NCBI GenBank assembly: GCA_049290495.1
Contig: JBATNV010000318.1
Coordinates: 12,505-76,504 of the forward strand
From: SHZI01 sp049290495
GTDB lineage: Bacteria; Pseudomonadota; Gammaproteobacteria; Steroidobacterales; GCA-2729495
Reading direction: 5' to 3'
Length of the DNA stretch: 64,000 nucleotides
Part shown: in pieces, positions 17,016 to 25,930 of the stretch
Numbering within the stretch: position 1 is the first letter of the stretch
Layout: each line of letters starts with the position of its first letter
Notes under the pieces: generated by a model
Seen by the model: only the letters and a program-made list of their open reading frames with translations
What the model was told of the DNA's origin: nothing
Databases searched by the model: none
Program-made: the position numbers and the translations under genes

Positions 17016-17725
17016 TCGTCCAGTTCCTCGTTGTCGTCATTACTGGTGAAGACCAGGTAGCTTGAATACTCGGCACGGAACATGAAGCGCTTCGTCACGT
17101 AGATACGCGCACCGAGCCCTACGTGTCCCACCTGGTCGCTCCGGTCTTCGGTACTCACCAGGGTTGCTTTTGGATTGATCTGGATAATCCCCGTGCCCAG
17201 CAGGGCGAAGGGTGAAATGCGCCAGGCCGGAAACGGCTGATGCACGATATCCACGGTCGCCAGCAAGCCATCGGAATAGTCCCCGCTCACATCACCCACC
17301 CTGGCCTCCACCGACAGGTTGCGGGTCAGGTGGTAGCCCGCGTACACGGATATCACGCTCGCACCATCCAGATCGCCGAGTCCGACGCCGGCTTCCCAGC
17401 GGCGGGCCTTGTAGTCATCGACATCCGGGTCCTTGATCTTCGTTGCGGAGCCACTGACGTCGAGCGTGGCGCTCATCTCCTCGAGCTTCACCCAGCCCTT
17501 GGTACCGCGGTCGGTCCGCACCTGGAACCAGTCCGTACGTCGCTTCAGGACTTCAATGTGCTGACCACGATCTACGACATGAAACACCGGAAAGCCCCGC
17601 CCTGGACCGGTGTGGAGCTCGAGAAAGGGCTCGGCAACCACCGCTTCATAGTGGGCGGTTTTTGCATAAGCGGGTGTGACGAGGGCCAAGGAAACCAGCA
17701 TCAGCATGACGACGACTGTACGCAT
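16985..17725 (-). CDS. SH3-domain plus outer-membrane beta-barrel protein
   Basis: I chose ATG 17725 because AGGAAAC lies 7 bases upstream and it gives a signal peptide (VVVMLMLVSLALVTPAYA). A bacterial SH3 domain occupies about residues 25-85 (EPFLELHTGPGRGFPVF, WFQVRTDRGTKGWV). A barrel of about 150 residues follows, ending in WKAGFTFFF. SH3 domains of this kind often bind peptidoglycan or proteins. The gene is 17 bases after the HzsA-like gene and overlaps the next barrel gene. A link between cell wall and outer-membrane redox unit is inferred. Confidence 0.82.
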   Translation of the reverse strand: MRTVVVMLMLVSLALVTPAYAKTAHYEAVVAEPFLELHTGPGRGFPVFHVVDRGQHIEVLKRRTDWFQVRTDRGTKGWVKLEEMSATLDVSGSATKIKDPDVDDYKARRWEAGVGLGDLDGASVISVYAGYHLTRNLSVEARVGDVSGDYSDGLLATVDIVHQPFPAWRISPFALLGTGIIQINPKATLVSTEDRSDQVGHVGLGARIYVTKRFMFRAEYSSYLVFTSNDDNEELDEWKAGFTFFF

Positions 17726-17742
17726 CGGTGTTTCCTGCAGAC

Positions 17743-20382
17743 CTAGTTCAGGGGCGCCTGAAACGGATCGTTGTAGTACTGCGCACCGATATCCACCCAC
17801 TCGGAAATCAGGCGCAGTTCTGCCGGCGACAGGCGGCCTGCGTGCGTACCCCCGGCTGCAAAGCGGCTGAAAAAGCGCGTCGAGTTACGCGCTCCGGCAG
17901 TCGACAGCGACGCACTGACCGATACAGGACTGAAGACCGGATCGCCGGTTACCGGATCGACGCCGGTCTGCACCAGGCGGTCGGCAAGCGCGCCTTCGAC
18001 GAGTTCCTGCTCATTATCCGTGGAGAGCAACTCGCGGTAGGCCTTGAAATGATCGCCGTTGATATCAGAGGCACCGTCTGACAGATCGAGCTGGCCGGCC
18101 GGCAGCTGCACGGTACCCAGCACGCTGACAGGCGCATGGCAGCTCGTACAGGTGTCATCGCTGAGTACCGTAACGCCGTCACCGGCCAGCGTCTGGCGGG
18201 GTTTGCTCCACAGCGGGTGTATGTGTGCCTCGTAGTTGATCGTGATCCGGCAGTGCGGCGCCCAGCTGTCGAGGCAGTCAGCGCTGGTCGGTATCGGCGT
18301 GCTGAGATCTGTATAACGCCAGGCAAAGCTCGAATCTGCAGGCCGGCCAGCCGCAACGGGATCGGTCCAGATATCGTCGTAGACGACATCCTCGTCCAGA
18401 GCGATCAGCTGACAGTCGGTTGCGCAGCTGATGCGCTTCTTGACCTGCGCCATGGTCTCGCCGAAATCCGCAAAGAACGCAGTGTTGGTGTTCGGGAACG
18501 GCTGACCGTCAGCCGTAGCACCGCTCCATGCGCTCGTGAAAGCAGCCTGCCGCCCGTGCGACACCTGGTTCTGTGTCGAGTGGCAGCCGTTGCAGGCCAG
18601 CACCTCACCGGGACGCAGCTGCAGCCAGTTCTGATGGCGCGCAGTGATGCGTCGCCCGTCTGCATCCAGTACCGACAGCGCGATCGGCACGTTGGCAGGC
18701 ACCCGCACCACGACCGAACCATCCGGCTCGACTGGCGCATAACCGAGAATCTCGCGCATGCCCTGCCCCGCGCTGACACCAAACGCGCTGTTGTCGAAGT
18801 CACGCACATCCCGGTCTGGCAAGGCCACAGCTTTTTCGATGCGCAGAAAGCGCGCCTGACGCTGGGCGGCTGTGGTCTGCGCCGGATCGGCCACTGCGCT
18901 GATGTTTAGCGAAGCCCTGCCATCAAAGTCATAGACACTGCGGATATCGATCAGGCCCTGCTCATTCATCACGAGTTCCGGATCGAGCTGACCGGTCGAG
19001 GCCTGGTCAAAGATTACCGGCGGCAGCGTTCGCGGCTGTGCCGCCACGAGGTCGCTGACCAGTACATTCTCGGTAGGCGAGAACACCGGCAACTGCGTTC
19101 CGGCCACCGGATCGAAGATCCACACGCCATAGAGCGGAAAAGCCGGCCGCGCGTCGGGCGCTGCCAGTGCTGCCGCCGTGCAAGGCACGATCTTGTCATC
19201 GACGTCCAGCAAGCGGCAGGGGCTCCAGACCGTGAACATCCGGCCGGTACCATCCCAGAGCGGGAACGCAGCGCCGAATGTGCCACCGGGTGAGATGCCA
19301 TCATCGGTGCGCACATCATTGACCACAGTGCGAACCTGCGCCGGTCCGACCAGACCGGCATTGGCGGCGGTCGGCTGCAGGTTTTCTACAAAGTGCTCGG
19401 CATCGATGCTGACCAGGTCGCCACCACCGTCATCCACCTCAAAGGGCCGGATCACGCTAAGGATGCGTCCGTCCGGCAGCTCGCGTGGTTGCGAGAACTG
19501 GATGGTTGCACCATCGGTACCGGTATCGTGACTGCGCGAGCCGTAGTAGAGCTCAAGACCCGTTCCATCCGGGTTCATCCGGTAAAGGTTCATCTCGCTG
19601 TTGCCGGCCGCGTTGTCCCAGCGACTGAACAGAATCTGTCCGTTGGCCAGCACCGAGGCATCAAGGTCGTGGCTCTGGTTGAAAGAAATCTGGTGTATGT
19701 CGCTGCCATCGGCATTCATGACATGCAGCACAAATGCCGGCTCATTGCGGTCCTCATCCTGCGCATCGAACTGTTGCTTGCCTTCGTCGATCAGCACGGC
19801 CTTTGATTGCCGCTGCCGGGTCGAAGAAAAGACGATGCGGCCATCCGGCAGATACGCCGGCGCGATGTCCTGCCCGGTTTCGGCATTCAGATCGGAGCTG
19901 ATCACCCGGCGCAAGGTGTCACCCGCGAAGTTGTACTCCCAGATGTTCCAGGTGGGCTGGTCTTCTTCGTCGGCACCGGCCACGAATGGACCGCGCATCG
20001 CGAAAATGAGCGTGGCACCGTCCCAGGACACTTCCGGATCGCGGATATCGTAGAGACCGCTGGCCTGCGTTATGCGTTCAGTAATGTTGCGCTCAACGGC
20101 GGTAACTGCCGCGCGCTCGCGCACATAGAGATCGGCGCCGATATCGAAGCGGCGCAGTTCGCGCAGATCAGAAGCCTGCAATGCGCCCTGCGCATCAACC
20201 GGCAGCGGCCGCTTGACGTACGCGATCGGCACATCGACCACGACCGGATCCGGGTTCTGCTCGCCACCGACGCCACCGCCGCCGCAGGCAGAGAGCCCGA
20301 AGGCGACTGCAGTCCACAGCAATAGACTGCAGACGGAAATTCTCCGCCCGCGTAATTGAATATTTCGCGTCACTAAAACCAT
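17743..20382 (-). CDS. HzsA-like lipoprotein with PD40 repeats and two c-type heme motifs
   Basis: The protein of about 880 residues has a lipobox (FGLSAC followed by a Gly run). PD40/TolB-like propeller repeats follow (PEVSWDGATLIFAMRG, AYLPDGRIVFSSTRQ, LANGQILFSRWDN). Two heme c attachment motifs are near residues 595 (CNGCH) and 744 (CTSCH). The layout matches proteins related to the alpha subunit of hydrazine synthase, but the family is wide and hydrazine chemistry is not implied. It starts the redox operon and is divergent from another CxxCH protein gene. The start is uncertain (20382 or 20388). Confidence 0.83.
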   Translation of the reverse strand: MVLVTRNIQLRGRRISVCSLLLWTAVAFGLSACGGGGVGGEQNPDPVVVDVPIAYVKRPLPVDAQGALQASDLRELRRFDIGADLYVRERAAVTAVERNITERITQASGLYDIRDPEVSWDGATLIFAMRGPFVAGADEEDQPTWNIWEYNFAGDTLRRVISSDLNAETGQDIAPAYLPDGRIVFSSTRQRQSKAVLIDEGKQQFDAQDEDRNEPAFVLHVMNADGSDIHQISFNQSHDLDASVLANGQILFSRWDNAAGNSEMNLYRMNPDGTGLELYYGSRSHDTGTDGATIQFSQPRELPDGRILSVIRPFEVDDGGGDLVSIDAEHFVENLQPTAANAGLVGPAQVRTVVNDVRTDDGISPGGTFGAAFPLWDGTGRMFTVWSPCRLLDVDDKIVPCTAAALAAPDARPAFPLYGVWIFDPVAGTQLPVFSPTENVLVSDLVAAQPRTLPPVIFDQASTGQLDPELVMNEQGLIDIRSVYDFDGRASLNISAVADPAQTTAAQRQARFLRIEKAVALPDRDVRDFDNSAFGVSAGQGMREILGYAPVEPDGSVVVRVPANVPIALSVLDADGRRITARHQNWLQLRPGEVLACNGCHSTQNQVSHGRQAAFTSAWSGATADGQPFPNTNTAFFADFGETMAQVKKRISCATDCQLIALDEDVVYDDIWTDPVAAGRPADSSFAWRYTDLSTPIPTSADCLDSWAPHCRITINYEAHIHPLWSKPRQTLAGDGVTVLSDDTCTSCHAPVSVLGTVQLPAGQLDLSDGASDINGDHFKAYRELLSTDNEQELVEGALADRLVQTGVDPVTGDPVFSPVSVSASLSTAGARNSTRFFSRFAAGGTHAGRLSPAELRLISEWVDIGAQYYNDPFQAPLN

Positions 20383-20574
20383 CACCATCCCTGTCACAGC
20401 CTGCCCAAGACTGTGTGTGCATCTGACCTGATGCGCGGCGCCCAATCGCCTGCCAGCTAACCTAATGCATAGCGATTTGAACGAACTGTTAAGGCGGTCA
20501 CAGAACCCCGGGCCGCTGATAACGATAAATGCTCAACGGCGTGCAATGCGCCGCGTTACCGGGATGGGCACAAG

Positions 20575-21777
20575 GTGATTGTTACGCAACGAGGACGGCA
20601 CAGAGCCGTCACTTCGAAGCTTGGGTCTGTGCGGCTGTTAAGGCAGTTGACTGCAATTGCGGCACTGACACTACTCAGCCAGACGGGCATCGCGGGGCCA
20701 CGCGAGCAGGCCTGGCGCATGCACGAAAGACTCACGGGCATACCGCCTGATTCCATCGTACTTGAAAACATGCGCGCTGATATCGCCGGTGGCAATGCGG
20801 TCGCGGCCGCACAGATCGCCATGGAAAACAGTGCCTTTTACAACGTAACGCTGAAGAACTTTGTTGCGCCGTGGACCAATGAGGAGCAGAGCGTTTTCGT
20901 ACCGCTGAACGACTACACCGCCACCGTGATCGGCATGGTGCGCGACGATGTGCCCTTCAACACGCTGCTCTCGGCAAATCTCGTTTACATCGGCTCAGGG
21001 TCGGGCATTCCTGCCTATTCGCCATCGAATAATGACCATTACCAGGCACTTGAAGACCAGAACGTTGATCTGAAACAGCGCCTGGTCGCCAGTACGCAGA
21101 CGGCCGTGAGCGGCATGCCATCAAGCGCCACTGCCGGCGTCCTGACCACGCGCGCCGCTGCCGCCGCCTTCTTTGAAGCCGGCACCAACCGCGCCATGTT
21201 CCGCTTCACGATGATCAATCACATGTGCCGCGACATGGAGCAGGTACTCGACACCAGCGGCATCCCCGACCGGATCCGCCAGGACGTGTCACGCAGCCCC
21301 GGCGGCGACAGCCGGATCTTTCTTAACAACTGCATCGGCTGCCACATTGGCATGGATCCGATGACCCAGGCCTTCGCTTACTACAACTTCGACGCAGCAC
21401 AGGGCCGGCTGGTCTATACGGACGGACAGGTGCAGGCGAAGTACTTCAACAACGACACGACCTTCCAGTACGGCTACCGGACGCCGAACGACAATTGGAC
21501 GAACTACTGGCGCCATGGCCAGAACCGGATACTCGGCTGGGACCCCAGCCGCAGCGGCAGCGGTGCAGGCGCGAAGACCATGGGCGAGGAACTCGCCAAC
21601 AGCACCGCCTTTGCGCAGTGTCAGGTGGAGAAGGTCTTCCGCAACGTCTGCCTCCGATCGCCGGTGGATGGTGCTGACCGCGCACAGATCGATTCGATGG
21701 TCGGCGATTTCCGCACGGGTGGCTATCACCTGAAGCAGGTGTTCGCCGAATCCGCCAGCTACTGCATGGGCAATTGA
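20575..21777 (+). CDS. Secreted CxxCH protein, probable monoheme
   Basis: The 400-residue protein starts at GTG and has a late signal peptide (LTAIAALTLLSQTGIAG). A single heme-binding motif, NNCIGCHIGMDP, is near residue 253. The C-terminal part (FAQCQVEKVFRNVCLR) recalls DUF1585-like regions of secreted planctomycete-type cytochromes. It begins a plus-strand cluster with a LamG cytochrome and a DUF1501-like protein, and its stop is 15 bases before the next start. The role is not known; a substrate-oxidising periplasmic complex is likely. Confidence 0.75.
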   Translation: MIVTQRGRHRAVTSKLGSVRLLRQLTAIAALTLLSQTGIAGPREQAWRMHERLTGIPPDSIVLENMRADIAGGNAVAAAQIAMENSAFYNVTLKNFVAPWTNEEQSVFVPLNDYTATVIGMVRDDVPFNTLLSANLVYIGSGSGIPAYSPSNNDHYQALEDQNVDLKQRLVASTQTAVSGMPSSATAGVLTTRAAAAAFFEAGTNRAMFRFTMINHMCRDMEQVLDTSGIPDRIRQDVSRSPGGDSRIFLNNCIGCHIGMDPMTQAFAYYNFDAAQGRLVYTDGQVQAKYFNNDTTFQYGYRTPNDNWTNYWRHGQNRILGWDPSRSGSGAGAKTMGEELANSTAFAQCQVEKVFRNVCLRSPVDGADRAQIDSMVGDFRTGGYHLKQVFAESASYCMGN

Positions 21778-21791
21778 GCGGGGATAACCGG

Positions 21792-24251
21792 GTGAACATG
21801 AAACTGATTCTCGCTGCCCTCCTCGCTGCACTGCTGGCCGGTTGCGGCGGCGGTTCGAGCACAACGGCGAAGGCACCGAGTAGCCTGCCGCCACCGGCCA
21901 CCTACTCCGGGCCGCCAGCACAGAACGAGGAAATCCTGCATTTCCAGAACTCGCTGTGGGTAAACGTCCGCAATGGCGGCGTGGCCCGCTGCGCCGGCTG
22001 CCACGGCGCCACGCAAGACCCGACCTTTGCCCGCGATGACGACGTCAATCTCGCCTGGCAAGCCGCTGATCCGCTCATCAACCGCAACGATCCGGCCAAC
22101 TCGCCGATCGTGCAGAAGATGGCCGGCGGCCATAACTGCTGGCTGGGAACCAATCAGGCTGCGGTGCAGGCCTGCGCCACGACCATGCAGGCCTGGGTAG
22201 AAGCCTGGCTGGATGGCAGCGGCACCGGTGGCACGCGACAGATACAACTGGTCGCGCCGCCCGATCATGAGGTCGGCCAGAGCCGCAATTTTCCGGTCGA
22301 CTCGGCTGGCTACGCCGCCAATGTCTGGCCACTGGTGCGCCAGTACTGCGCTGGCTGCCATAACTCTTCGGCAGCCACCCGCCAGTCACCCTACTTCGCT
22401 GATGACGACGTGCAGAGCGCCTATCTCGCCGTAAAGACCAAGATCGATCTCGATGATCCGGACCAGTCGCGGCTGGTACTGCGTCTGCGCGACGAGTTTC
22501 ACAACTGCTGGAGCGACTGTGCCGCGAATGCAACGACCATGGAGAACGCGATCCGCGCCTGGGCGCAGCAGATTCCGCTAACCGCAGTTGATCCGCAACT
22601 GGTGATCAGCAAGGCGCTGACCATGTACCAGGGGACCGTCGCCAGCGGCGGCAGCCGCAATGAAGCCAGCCAGATCGCGCTGTGGGAATTCAAGGAAGCC
22701 AGCGGCAGTACGGCATACGACACCAGTGGCGTACAGCCGGCGATCAATCTCAGTTTGTCCGGCGACATCCAGTGGGTCGGCGGCTGGGGCATCGATATCC
22801 GCAGCGGCAAGGCACAGGGTTCGACGACCGCCAGCCGCAAGCTCCGCGACATGATCACCGCGACCGGGCAATACAGCGTTGAAGCCTGGGTAGCACCTGC
22901 CAACGTCAACCAGGAAGACACGCGGATCATCAGCTACTCCGCAGGTCCGACGCTGCGCAACTTCACGCTCGGGCAGACGCTCTACAGTTACGACTTCTAC
23001 CATCGCAGCAGCAGCACCGATGCAAACGGTGGACCGGCACTGAATACCGCAGCTGCGGATGAAGATGCGCAGGCGACCCTGCAGCACGTGGTACTGACCT
23101 TCGATCCGGTCAACGGGCGACACGTGTATGTGAACGGCGTGGATACGCAGGACGCAGACCCGGTTGCCGGCGGCACGCTCGGCGACTGGGACAACACCTT
23201 CGCCCTGGTACTCGGTAATGAGCCTTCGGGTGACAGGCAGTGGCGCGGCGTGCTGCGTCTCGCAGCGATTCACAACCGTGCGCTCACCGCCACGCAAGTG
23301 CAGGAGAACTTCGATGCCGGCGTGGGCGAGCGTTTTTACCTGCTCTTCAATGTCAGCGCACAGGTCGGCGCGCCCGACAGCTACATCATGTTCGAAGTCA
23401 GCCAGTTCGACAGCTACAGCTACCTTTTCTACCGGCCCACCTTTATCAACCTCAATCCGGACTGGCAGCCATCCGGCAACATTCCCGTTCGCGGTCTGCT
23501 CATCGGCGCCAACGGTACCGAAGTGCCAGTCAGCCAGGCGTGGGGAAACCTGAACGAGGTCGTCAGCACCGACAAGGGCTACTCACCTGAAACCGGCCAG
23601 GTCCTGTCCAGCCTCGGTACGGTAGTGCCGCTGGAGAAAGGGCCGGATGCGGATGAGTTCTTCCTGAGCTTTGCCGTACTCGGCGGCAGCACCAATGTGC
23701 GTGTCGAACCGGCCCCGCTCACGCCACCACCACCGGCAGATGGTGAGCCGCAACCCGACATCGGCGTAAAAACCTTTGACGAGATCAACGCCACCATGGC
23801 GACGATCACCGGCGTCGCAGCGACCACGCCGGCCGTCAAGGCGACCTTTGCGCTCGTTCGCCAGCAATTGCCGTCGATCGACGACGTGTCGGCAGTGCTC
23901 GCCTCGCACCAGGTGGGCATCGCCCAGCTGGCTATCGAGTACTGCAACGCGCTGGTCAATGACACAGGTCTGCGCAGCTCGGTATTCCCCGGCTTCAACT
24001 TCAGTGCGCCGGCCAACCAGGCTTTCGACACATCCGGCGAACGCGATCTGATCTTCGGCCCGCTGTTGCGCCGCTCGATGGGCACCGGGCTACTCAGCCA
24101 GCCGGACGAAGCGAACGTGCGCCTGGAACTCGACAACCTGGCCACCACACTCACCAGTTGCGGCGGCAGCTGCGCTGCCGACCGTACCGCTACCGTGGTC
24201 AAGTCAGCCTGTGCTGCAACCATCGGCAGTGCCGCAACCCTGGTGCAGTAG
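21792..24251 (+). CDS. Cytochrome-LamG lipoprotein with two CxxCH modules
   Basis: The lipobox (LLAGC plus a GGG run) marks a lipoprotein of about 819 residues. Two similar modules each have CAGCH, then a HNCW motif, a later Cys and a Trp-rich helix (heme sites near residues 67 and 186), so a duplication seems likely. A LamG/concanavalin-like domain spans about 300-510 (YSVEAWVAPANVNQEDTRI, VYVNGVDTQ). The C-terminal 250 residues are unassigned. GTG 21792 has a GGGG ribosome site 8 bases upstream; ATG 21798 is an alternative. LamG points to a glycan or surface partner. Confidence 0.82.
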   Translation: MNMKLILAALLAALLAGCGGGSSTTAKAPSSLPPPATYSGPPAQNEEILHFQNSLWVNVRNGGVARCAGCHGATQDPTFARDDDVNLAWQAADPLINRNDPANSPIVQKMAGGHNCWLGTNQAAVQACATTMQAWVEAWLDGSGTGGTRQIQLVAPPDHEVGQSRNFPVDSAGYAANVWPLVRQYCAGCHNSSAATRQSPYFADDDVQSAYLAVKTKIDLDDPDQSRLVLRLRDEFHNCWSDCAANATTMENAIRAWAQQIPLTAVDPQLVISKALTMYQGTVASGGSRNEASQIALWEFKEASGSTAYDTSGVQPAINLSLSGDIQWVGGWGIDIRSGKAQGSTTASRKLRDMITATGQYSVEAWVAPANVNQEDTRIISYSAGPTLRNFTLGQTLYSYDFYHRSSSTDANGGPALNTAAADEDAQATLQHVVLTFDPVNGRHVYVNGVDTQDADPVAGGTLGDWDNTFALVLGNEPSGDRQWRGVLRLAAIHNRALTATQVQENFDAGVGERFYLLFNVSAQVGAPDSYIMFEVSQFDSYSYLFYRPTFINLNPDWQPSGNIPVRGLLIGANGTEVPVSQAWGNLNEVVSTDKGYSPETGQVLSSLGTVVPLEKGPDADEFFLSFAVLGGSTNVRVEPAPLTPPPPADGEPQPDIGVKTFDEINATMATITGVAATTPAVKATFALVRQQLPSIDDVSAVLASHQVGIAQLAIEYCNALVNDTGLRSSVFPGFNFSAPANQAFDTSGERDLIFGPLLRRSMGTGLLSQPDEANVRLELDNLATTLTSCGGSCAADRTATVVKSACAATIGSAATLVQ

Positions 24252-24286
24252 TCGCACCGAAGCAGAGCCGACCGAGGCAAAGAAAT

Positions 24287-25903
24287 ATGTCACGCAGAAG
24301 CAGGAATTACTTCGAACCCCAGCGCCATCCGGAGCACCCGCGGCCCATCACGCGGCGCCAGCTGATATCGCAGGGCTTCATGGCGGGCACGGCGACGGTA
24401 CTTGGCGGCGGCATACTGAGCCTGTTTGCCAATCCACGCGCTGCCTATGCAGCCCTGGCACCGGACCTGGAAGCACTCAAGGCCTCCTGCGGTATAGCAG
24501 TGCAGGGTGCCGGAAAGATTCCTTTCATCTGCTTCGACCTGGCCGGCGGCGCTAGTATGGCTGGCTCGAATGTGCTGGTCGGTGGTGCGGGCGGACAGCT
24601 CGACTTTCTCTCCAGCGCCGGCTACAGCAAGCTCGGCCTGCCCGGCGACATGATTCCGCCGGTGATCAGCGCAGTCACGCAGCAGGACCATGTTGACGAC
24701 AGCATGGGCCTCGCCTTCCACAGCGACAGTGCCTTTCTGCGTGGCATGCAGGGCAGCATGAGCGCCGGCACTGCGGCAAACATCAACGGTGCAGTGATTC
24801 CCGCGCGTTCTGAAAACGACACCGGCAACAATCCACATAACCCGCTGTACGGCATCGCGCGCGCCGGTGCGGACGGTTCGCTGCTGAAGCTGGTCGGTTC
24901 ACGCAACAGTGATTCCGGCGGCAACTCGGTATCGCCCATGGCCATGGTCAACGCCGCCGATCGCCCGACCAAGATCGACCGGCCCAGCGACGTCACCGGT
25001 CTCGTCGATACCGGACAGCTCGTCGGTCTGCTCGGCCAGGCCGATGCGGTAGCGGTACTCGAGTCGATCCAGCGCATCAGTGCGATGAAACTGCAGCGGG
25101 TCAGTACCGGACTCAGCATGCCTGATCCACTTAACCCGGCAGTCACGCGCGATGAAGTCATCAAGGACCTGGTGAGTTGCGGCTATGTGAAATCAGCCGA
25201 TATCGCCGACCGCTTCGGTAATCCTGCCAGCCTCAATCCCTCCATCGATCCCTTTATCGTCGGCGGCAGCGGCATCTTCACGCAGAGCGAATACGACAGC
25301 GACGATGAATTCAGAAAGACGGCCGCGGTGATGAAGCTGGTGGTCAATGGCTTTGCCGGTGCCGGCTGCGTCACGATGGGCGGCTATGACTATCACGGCG
25401 GCCGCCGTGCCGAAGGCGAAGTGAAGGACTTTCGCGCCGGTCGCTGCATGGGTGCCTGCCTGGAATACGCAGCACGCATCGGTATGCCACTGATGCTCTA
25501 CGTGTACAGCGATGGTTCACTCTCAAGCAACGGCAGCATCGACAATACAGTGAATGGCCGCGGCAAGGGCGAGTGGACCAGCGACAACCAGACTACGGCC
25601 GCATCATTCTTCCTGGTCTACAACCCCGGTGGCCGCGCGACGCTACTCGGCAGCACGCCGGAGCAGCAGGCGAGACACCAGCAAATCGGCTACTTCCGCA
25701 GCGACGCTTCGGTGGAAACCGCAGCGACGCCGGCCGCGAACAACGTCAATCTGCTGGTCGAAACCGTGCTGCTCAATTACATGGCGCTGCACGGACAGCA
25801 GGGTAACTTCGCAGGCCTGTTTCCCGGTCACGGTCTCGGCAACAGCAGTCTGCGCGATTCGCTGACCGCCTTTGCGCCAATCGTGAACGGTTCAATCCTT
25901 TAA
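24287..25903 (+). CDS. Tat-exported DUF1501-like protein
   Basis: The 538-residue protein has a twin-arginine signal (ITRRQLISQGFMAG and then a hydrophobic core GTATVLGGGILSLF). The body has motifs seen in DUF1501/sulfatase-like proteins: ICFDLAGGASMAGSNV, GGYDYHGGRR, and a C-terminal GNSSLRDSLTAFAP. It starts 36 bases after the LamG-cytochrome gene with GAGG upstream of the ATG. DUF1501 proteins usually pair with heme-containing partners, as here. Their reaction is not settled. Tat export suggests it folds with a cofactor before leaving the cytoplasm. Confidence 0.8.
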   Translation: MSRRSRNYFEPQRHPEHPRPITRRQLISQGFMAGTATVLGGGILSLFANPRAAYAALAPDLEALKASCGIAVQGAGKIPFICFDLAGGASMAGSNVLVGGAGGQLDFLSSAGYSKLGLPGDMIPPVISAVTQQDHVDDSMGLAFHSDSAFLRGMQGSMSAGTAANINGAVIPARSENDTGNNPHNPLYGIARAGADGSLLKLVGSRNSDSGGNSVSPMAMVNAADRPTKIDRPSDVTGLVDTGQLVGLLGQADAVAVLESIQRISAMKLQRVSTGLSMPDPLNPAVTRDEVIKDLVSCGYVKSADIADRFGNPASLNPSIDPFIVGGSGIFTQSEYDSDDEFRKTAAVMKLVVNGFAGAGCVTMGGYDYHGGRRAEGEVKDFRAGRCMGACLEYAARIGMPLMLYVYSDGSLSSNGSIDNTVNGRGKGEWTSDNQTTAASFFLVYNPGGRATLLGSTPEQQARHQQIGYFRSDASVETAATPAANNVNLLVETVLLNYMALHGQQGNFAGLFPGHGLGNSSLRDSLTAFAPIVNGSIL

Positions 25904-25930
25904 GGGCGTTTCCGATGCCATAATCGCTGC

